Assembly: GCA_009731375.1 (NCBI GenBank)
Contig: BJOX01000181.1
Span: forward strand, 666,855-687,670
Length of the DNA: 20,816 bases
Origin: Paulinella micropora
Taxonomy: Eukaryota > Cercozoa > Imbricatea > Euglyphida
Reading direction: 5' to 3'
This document shows, in pieces, positions 15,107 through 20,816 of this stretch (within the stretch, counting starts at the first letter, position 1; each line of letters opens with the position of its first letter). A program made the translations under genes and the position numbers. Below the pieces are notes generated by a model. That model saw only the letters and a program-made list of their open reading frames with translations, searched no databases and was not told the DNA's origin.

Positions 15107-17019
15107 TCAAGAGTGGTGGCAGTGTCCATGACGACGGTAGCGCTTAGCAGAAGGCGTTGATTTTTTGCTACATTCTGATTCTGAATCAGATGAAGCGTAA
15201 CGATCACGATCGACCCGCTTGCTTCTTTTGTGCTTCTTTGCTTTCACAGGAGAAAGAGACACTGAGCGCGACCGTGACTTGCCTGAAACATGGCTGCTAG
15301 ATGTAGCGCTGAGCATCATCCTCGCCCCTTTCGCGACAGCTACCAAAACAACCATGTGTTCGTCCCGTTTGGTTGATTGCTAGCTCATGACCTTTGTATT
15401 CGTCCCGTTGAGCGGTGGCTTCTCGAAGACTCGATTGCAGAGTGGTAACTTGAGTCTGCAACGCAGCAATTTTCAGTTTCGAGTCTTCCGTCTTTGCCTG
15501 CTCCTTTTCCAGCAATCCCTTCGTCTCTATCAGCTTCTCCTCGTGCTCGGTCACTTTCTCCTCTGCAGCGGCCAAGGCTTCCTCTGCGCGGGTGCCGGTC
15601 TCAACCGCCTCTTCATTCTGTGCCGCCAAGGCTTCATATTTCTAAACAAAACACAATGTGTAAGTTAAGTGCAAGCAAAACAGGAATGAAGTACTTGCTT
15701 CAGCGAAGCATGCACAGTATCAAGTCGCTTCTTTGTCTGCAAAGCAAAAAAAAAAGGAAGAAAAAATATTGTATCTGAAGCAAAGAGTTACCCTTTCGGT
15801 GTTGTAGGTTTTTTTCTTCCACTCTGCCACTTGGTCCTGCAAGGAGCTCACATGCTTCTCAAGATCCTGCCGAGCATCTGCTGCAGTTTGAAGAGCGTCA
15901 CTGGCATTCTTCAGCTCTCTTTCTGCTCGCAGCTTCGCTGCACGCTCGTCGTCAAAATGCTGCAAGGTGTCTTTTACAATGCGCTGTGCCTCCTTGTCAC
16001 CCGCCTCCAGCTTCGTGATTTTATCACGCAAAACTTGGTTTTCTGCTTTCAACTTGACAAGCTCTTGCATGGCATGGCTGTCAGCGGCTGCGGAAGAGCT
16101 CGAACTTGCTACAGGCACGGAGACTTGAGGGGAAGTAGGTGACTTTTGGGTCTCTGTGTGTTCCTCGGAACGCTTCATAACCTTAGCAACAACTGATACG
16201 CAAGCATCCTTACATTCAGAAGACTCCAAAGTCCAAGGACGCACAGCAGCTGGGTCCTGCTCCAACCGGGCTTGAAAGGCTGGCACGACAACGTTGTGTA
16301 TCCACCCTGAAACAGACGCAATCACTCTGATGTTCCCATTTTCGGACCGGTACGAAAGTACGAAATGAATATAAGAACGCGCAACGCCATTCAAAATGGT
16401 TACTTTCTTTAGAATACGCAGAACCCTAGCCAGCCATAAAGTAGTATCAGGGTTCTTCAGCACTTCACGATTGCTGGAATTCCGAATGGCAGCAGTGATG
16501 AACCACACAAAAGTGCCTGGCACGATTTGGAACCGTTCAAGTAGGCCTCCAGCAAAAAAAGCATTCTGTTTCCGTCGGCCTGCCCCTCAATGAGCTCGCA
16601 ACCTTGCTCGTTTGCGAAGTTCCAACTGCGTTTAATAGTTCCACCCTCCACCTCGCGCCCAGGACGAAACCTTGCCACGTCTCCGGGGTGTGTCACGCCG
16701 AACTAACCACAAGAATAATGATAGAAAAGTGAGTCTGACTGGGAAACAAAGACAACCTTGACGACGGTTGGACCGGCAAGGTTGTAAGGACCAGCTTCCA
16801 AGGTAAAAAAACACAAACGTTCTTGAACAAGGTTGGCGACAATAGAAACAACTTTGGCTATACTTGCTTTGCGAGCATTATCATCCGCATCGCGATCGAT
16901 GGTGATTCGCAAGTCGGCAGGCCAACCCACCCACTGCACGATGAATTCATCACGGACAAGACCAGGCTGAAGGACCTCGTTGGCGATGTTGGCTACAACT
17001 GCCACGTTGGCGCTCTGTA
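15107..17019 (-). CDS. Coiled-coil protein with RS-rich tail, five visible exons, 5' end in gap
   Basis: Minus-strand exons: 17019-16757, 16702-15792, 15736-15695, 15641-15392, 15339-15107. Phases agree, and introns are 54, 55, 53 and 52 nt. The N-terminal ~270 residues look globular (NVAVVANIANEVLQPGLV, DEFIVQWVGWPADLRITID, GVTHPGDVARFRPG, VPGTFVWFITAAIRNSSN) and match no family I know. Then a Ser-rich linker and about 200 residues of heptad coiled coil (MQELVKLKAENQVLRDKI to LQSSLREATAQRDEYK). The tail is rich in SR, KK and His (GKSRSRSVSLSPVKAKKHK), as in nuclear or RNA-associated proteins. Near 16530 the frame slips by one base between LLEAYLNG and FQIVPGTFV; this is an error, a pseudogene lesion, or, less likely, a 17-nt intron. 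The last intron is the least certain: its region holds a 40-nt direct repeat (gggacgaa). Confidence 0.75.
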
Positions 17020-17365
17020 NNNNNNNNNNNNNNNNNNNNNNNNNNNNNNNNNNNNNNNNNNNNNNNNNNNNNNNNNNNNNNNNNNNNNNNNNNNNNNNNN
17101 NNNNNNNNNNNNNNNNNNNNNNNNNNNNNNNNNNNNNNNNNNNNNNNNNNNNNNNNNNNNNNNNNNNNNNNNNNNNNNNNNNNNNNNNNNNNNNNNNNNN
17201 NNNNNNNNNNNNNNNNNNNNNNNNNNNNNNNNNNNNNNNNNNNNNNNNNNNNNNNNNNNNNNNNNNNNNNNNNNNNNNNNNNNNNNNNNNNNNNNNNNNN
17301 NNNNNNNNNNNNNNNNNNNNNNNNNNNNNNNNNNNNNNNNNNNNNNNNNNNNNNNNNNNNNNNNN
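17020..17365. other. Assembly gap, 346 N
   Basis: Cuts the coiled-coil gene upstream of its first visible exon. Confidence 0.99.
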
Positions 17366-18654
17366 GTGGGAAAATGAGAAAATCGATATTTCATTTACAA
17401 ACTAAGTGCTACAAGGTTGGAAATTAGCTCAAATATGTTACTTTATCATCCTACTTATGAACATTGTTTTTTTTTTGTTGAAAATGATGGAATCTATGAA
17501 ATCGAAATTTTCACTTTTTGTGCAGACAGACATCAATGGACTCATTCTCCTGTACATTTCGAAAACGATGCTCCTCCATCTATTTTGTGAATGGAAATGC
17601 ATCTACATGACAAAGATACGTGATTGAACACAAAAAATTGGAAGAGGAGGCACTACAAAAAAATGAGCAGGGGTTTGAGTCCAGCGCATTCGAGATGCAA
17701 AAAAGCTGAAACATTCATTTCGAGATTTTGAGCTTTATAGCAAATATTAACAAAATCCCTCTTACACACGCTTAAAATGCATTAGCGAATGAATGTGGGA
17801 GCACTCCTACCCAGTCTGAAAGCCTTGTACATGGCATTCTGAGCAAATCCATTTTTTATTGACTGAATTCGTTATGCAAGTTGTCTCAGCCTCTAAACTT
17901 TCCCGCGACAAACCGTCTGGGAGAAATACGAAAGGCAATCATGGTAGTCGAATCAGGTACTTTCTATATTTGTTTCTGCTCATTTAGAGACAAGATTTAT
18001 TTTTTCATTTTTGTCAGAGTGAAAATTCAAGGTATTTTGCTAGCATTTTTTGTAGCGAGCAAGGCAAGAAACAGGATAAAAATTTATGAATCGTATCACA
18101 AAAGTGTTTATCGAAACATATTTAATAATTAATATGCATAGAACGCTATGTGGAAAGAGTTCTCCAAATCATTCCAAACTACTTTGGGAAGCATGCTTTT
18201 CCTCGTTTGGCCGGTCCAGGCCAAGCACCGCAAAATGATAGAATTTTAGCGAACGAAATGTCAAAAAGAAGGGGATGAGCGGAGGAACACAGAGATCGAG
18301 ATTGAGTCTGTTTAAATCGTTCTCAAATAGTAAAATTAATCATTTTAGTCATTCTATGGAACACATAAAAAATACAAGTTTTTTCAATAAATCCTAACAT
18401 ATTTTACAAAGTTTGCACTGTTTCTGCTTATGTCAAAAATCAACTTGAACATGTGCTTTCACAAGCTTGTGAAATCAAGATATTAGATTTGCATTCCATA
18501 ATATAATAATTCTTCAATAAAACACACAACTTTCACAGCACTAATTAGCTTACTTAATTTAAAATGTGTTCCTCCGCACTAATGTCGTTGGGACGACATA
18601 TGCACACACACACAAACACACACACATACGTACACACTCAGACACTCAGACACA
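17366..18654. other. AT-rich intergenic sequence, no gene recognised
   Basis: About 1.29 kb, AT-rich. Two small ORFs (17406-17627 and 17881-18132) have no domain, codon or context support. It ends in an irregular (CA)n/GACA repeat from about 18600 that leads into a 10-N gap. Confidence 0.6.
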
Positions 18655-18664
18655 NNNNNNNNNN

Positions 18665-19070
18665 TTGTAAAAAACCGACGATTTACCAAACACTAAACCC
18701 TTGCAATTTTTTGTCTTGAAACAGCATGAATCAGCTCTTCTTCTGCTCTGCTCAACCCCTTGGCTCAGCTAGACGCATGCTCGCTCTGTCTTCTGTCGCG
18801 GCTGTACAGAGAGCTAGGGAGCTGCCACGAAAAGCGGCGGAGAGTTCATCTCCCGCTGTCAGTAGTGGTACCGCTGCCGAGGCTGCTGTGCATGCTGCTT
18901 CTCTCCCCTCCCAGCCTAGGAAGCGGCCACAAAAAATGGCGGAGAGTTCATCTCCCGCTGTCAGTAGTGGTACCGCCGCCAAGGCTGCGGTGCGTGCTGC
19001 CAGTAGTCCTGCCGCCAAGCAGAGGAAGCGGTCACGAAAAGCGGCGGAGAGTTCATCTCCCGCTGCCAGT
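18665..19070 (+). repeat. Direct repeat, left copy (offset 1751 bp)
   Basis: 18665-19065 matches 20416-20816 with only a few substitutions seen (for example gctgccac/gctggcac and aaaatgg/aaaacgg). The identity reaches the very edge of a 10-N gap on the left and the window end on the right. It is either a recent tandem duplication or two haplotypes placed side by side. Confidence 0.9.
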
Positions 19071-19312
19071 AGTGCCGCTGCCAAGGCTAGGAAGCAGCGA
19101 CGAAAAGCGGCAGAGGAGAAGGGACTGTCTTCCTTGGGACTGGAAGACAAGTACTTGCTGATGAAGGAAATTGTCACCATGCCGCCTATCACCGCGTGTG
19201 ACTACGTGGGGCTGCGCGGCGACAAGATGGGCGAGGAGGTGTGGCAGCTTCTCCAGCTGCCACCGGAGAAGCTACGGGAGATGAGGGACGAGCTACGACC
19301 AACCAGCGACTG
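18726..19312 (+). CDS. Lys/Arg/Ala/Ser-repeat basic protein, copy 1, 3' end cut by gap
   Basis: ATG at 18726 follows a possible acceptor (cttgaaacag) after a T/A-rich leader. After MNQLFFCSAQPLGSARR come three copies of a ~36-residue basic repeat around KAAESSSPAVSSGTAA, each joined by Arg/Lys clusters (RKRPQK, KQRKRSRK, KARKQRRK), like histone-H1-type DNA-binding tails. A more ordered part follows: GLEDKYLLMKEIVTMPPITA, CDYVGLRGDKMGEEVWQLL, LPPEKLREMRDELRP. I recognise no family. The frame after the 10-N gap at 19313 is only (CT)n and (CA)n and should not be read as protein. The upstream region beyond 18665 is missing at another gap. Confidence 0.6.
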
Positions 19313-19322
19313 NNNNNNNNNN

Positions 19323-19376
19323 CTCTCTCTGCACTCTCTCTGTCTCTCTCTCTCTCACTCTCTCTCATCTCTCTCA

Positions 19377-19408
<32 letters not shown>

Positions 19409-19409
19409 A

Positions 19410-19440
<31 letters not shown>

Positions 19441-19605
19441 TCCTCTCTCTCTCTCTCTCACGCACACACATACAAACACACACAAACACACACAAACACA
19501 CACACACAAACTCACTCACTCACTCACACACACACTCAGACACACAAACACACACACACACACAGACACATACACACATGCACACATACACACTCATACA
19601 CTCAG

Positions 19606-19650
<45 letters not shown>

Positions 19651-19866
19651 GAGAGATCGAGAAGGAGAAAGAGAGAGAGAGAGAGAAAGAAAGAAAGAGA
19701 GAGAGAGAGATAGAGAGAGAGAAAGAGCGCGCGTGTGTGTGTGTGTGTGTTGTGTGTGGGTGTGGGTGTGGGTGTGTGTGTGTGTGTGTGGGTGTGTGTG
19801 TGCATGTGTGTGTGTGTGACATATATACATATATATTATATATATAGATATATATATATATATACA
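19323..19866. repeat. (CT)n, (CA)n, (GA)n, (GT)n and (AT)n microsatellite cluster
   Basis: (CT)n to about 19460, (CA)n to about 19600, (GA)n to about 19728, (GT)n to about 19820, then (TA)n. Order and strand make two near-complementary halves: CT with GA, and CA with GT. Confidence 0.95.
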
Positions 19867-20400
19867 TATATATTTTTAAAAAATAATACAAAATCTACGA
19901 TAGGCCTGATAAAAACAAAATGCCATTTTTGTCCTAGTGGGATAATCCATTGCCTTTTTGTCCCGATCCGTACAAGGAAAAATGGCATTTGGTTATCCAC
20001 ATCCACAACTAGTGTAATTACAGTCGGTGGTGCCACCAGCGGTGTTATATGCATTTTTGCGGTCACCGGTGCCACCTGTGCAAAAAGGCAATAGTGGGGG
20101 CGATTTTGGCAATGCCGAAATGTCCCTGTATGTTGACTGTTTCTGCCGTATCACGTCAGGTGGCGTCGGGTGGCAGGAAACACCTGATTTTTCAGGTGGC
20201 AGGATTCTGGGTTTTTTTGGCAGCCAAACTTTGCGGCTTTCCCCTGCATTCGATCGCGGTCCTTTCAAGTCGGGAAAAGTGGCATTCGACTGTTCAGGCC
20301 ACGCGCTATCAGAATCTGCAATAAAAATTTTTGTGGTGGGCGGTGGCACCTGACACCCCACCCACAAGCGCGAGTCCTCTTACTTTTCAGATTAATACCA
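19867..20400 (+). repeat. Structured upstream block, copy B
   Basis: Longer homologue of 9317-9560. AAATGCCATTTTT (19918-19930) pairs perfectly with AAAAATGGCATTT (19978-19990). ATTGCCTTTTTG (19949-19960) pairs with CAAAAAGGCAAT (20081-20092). GGTGCCACC (20068-20076) pairs with GGTGGCACC (20342-20350) across about 265 nt that copy A lacks. The block ends with tcttacttttcag, a possible 3' splice site, shortly before the leader of the basic-repeat gene. Confidence 0.75.
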
Positions 20401-20476
20401 GCCACACATTTTTTTTTGTAAAAAACCGACGATTTACCAAACACTAAACCCTTGCAATTTTTTGTCTTGAAACAGC

Positions 20477-20816
20477 ATGAATCAGCTCTTCTTCTGCTCT
20501 GCTCAACCCCTTGGCTCAGCTAGACGCATGCTCGCTCTGTCTTCTGTCGCGGCTGTACAGAGAGCTAGGGAGCTGGCACGAAAAGCGGCGGAGAGTTCAT
20601 CTCCCGCTGTCAGTAGTGGTACCGCTGCCGAGGCTGCTGTGCATGCTGCTTCTCTCCCCTCCCAGCCTAGGAAGCGGCCACAAAAAACGGCGGAGAGTTC
20701 ATCTCCCGCTGTCAGTAGTGGTACCGCCGCCAAGGCTGCGGTGCGTGCTGCCAGTAGTCCTGCCGCCAAGCAGAGGAAGCGGTCACGAAAAGCGGCGGAG
20801 AGTTCATCTCCCGCTG
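20477..20816 (+). CDS. Lys/Arg/Ala/Ser-repeat basic protein, copy 2, cut by window end
   Basis: Same start and repeats as the gene at 18726, with isolated substitutions (for example Met to Thr in the second repeat, and Pro to Ala before the first). Here the full upstream block and leader are present, so this copy shows the native 5' arrangement: block B, T-run leader, cttgaaacag, ATG. It stays open to the last base, inside the third repeat. Confidence 0.6.
   Translation, partial: MNQLFFCSAQPLGSARRMLALSSVAAVQRARELARKAAESSSPAVSSGTAAEAAVHAASLPSQPRKRPQKTAESSSPAVSSGTAAKAAVRAASSPAAKQRKRSRKAAESSSPA

Noticed and set aside
16515-16545. 17-nt intron (gttccaaatcgtgccag) that would restore the frame of the coiled-coil gene
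   Set aside because: Far shorter than the 52-63 nt introns seen elsewhere here; a single-base error or mutation is simpler.
19330-19847. Continuation of the basic-repeat protein after the 10-N gap
   Set aside because: The sequence is pure (CT)n, (CA)n, (GA)n and (GT)n, and the gap length is arbitrary.

Overview
The window is eukaryotic nuclear DNA. It contains spliced genes with GT-AG introns, long microsatellites, satellite and interspersed repeats, and N-gaps (63, 947 and 346 N, plus five arbitrary 10-N joins at 2392, 2811, 9686, 18655 and 19313). The small introns that can be resolved are 52-63 nt long. Together with an FKBP-cyclophilin gene and virus-like DNA, this suggests a protist or alga, but nothing here fixes the lineage.

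Layout. Positions 1-6.7 kb look like pure simple repeat but hold a minus-strand immunophilin gene. Thirteen short exons, with reading phases agreeing at every junction, encode an FKBP domain and then a cyclophilin domain that runs off the left edge. Its introns are mostly (GTA)n, (GA)n, (GATA)n and (CATA)n. Several exons have truncated, decayed copies just upstream. Two copies of a ~350 bp interspersed element sit in neighbouring introns. Positions 7.1-8.05 kb are a gap. At 8.3-9.24 kb there are two weak gene candidates and a promoter-like stretch.

From 9.3 to 13.9 kb the content is mobile or virus-like. A structured non-coding block precedes an intronless gene for a basic protein with a papain-like Cys/His C-terminal domain. 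Next comes an array of six palindromic TATATAG modules. After it are a 72-aa zinc-ribbon ORF and a fibre-like gene (discoidin-like fold plus YadA-like head repeats) that is broken by two frame changes and cut at its 3' end.

Positions 13.9-15.0 kb are AT-rich and include four monomers of a 181-bp satellite. Positions 15.1-17.0 kb hold a minus-strand five-exon gene for an unrecognised coiled-coil protein with an RS-rich tail; its 5' end lies in a gap. Positions 17.4-18.65 kb are AT-rich with no gene seen. From 18.67 kb to the end there are two near-identical copies of a gene for a Lys/Arg/Ala/Ser-repeat protein. They are separated by microsatellites and by a second copy of the structured block found at 9.3 kb. 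That block therefore lies upstream of two different basic-protein genes, which marks a dispersed, probably mobile gene family.
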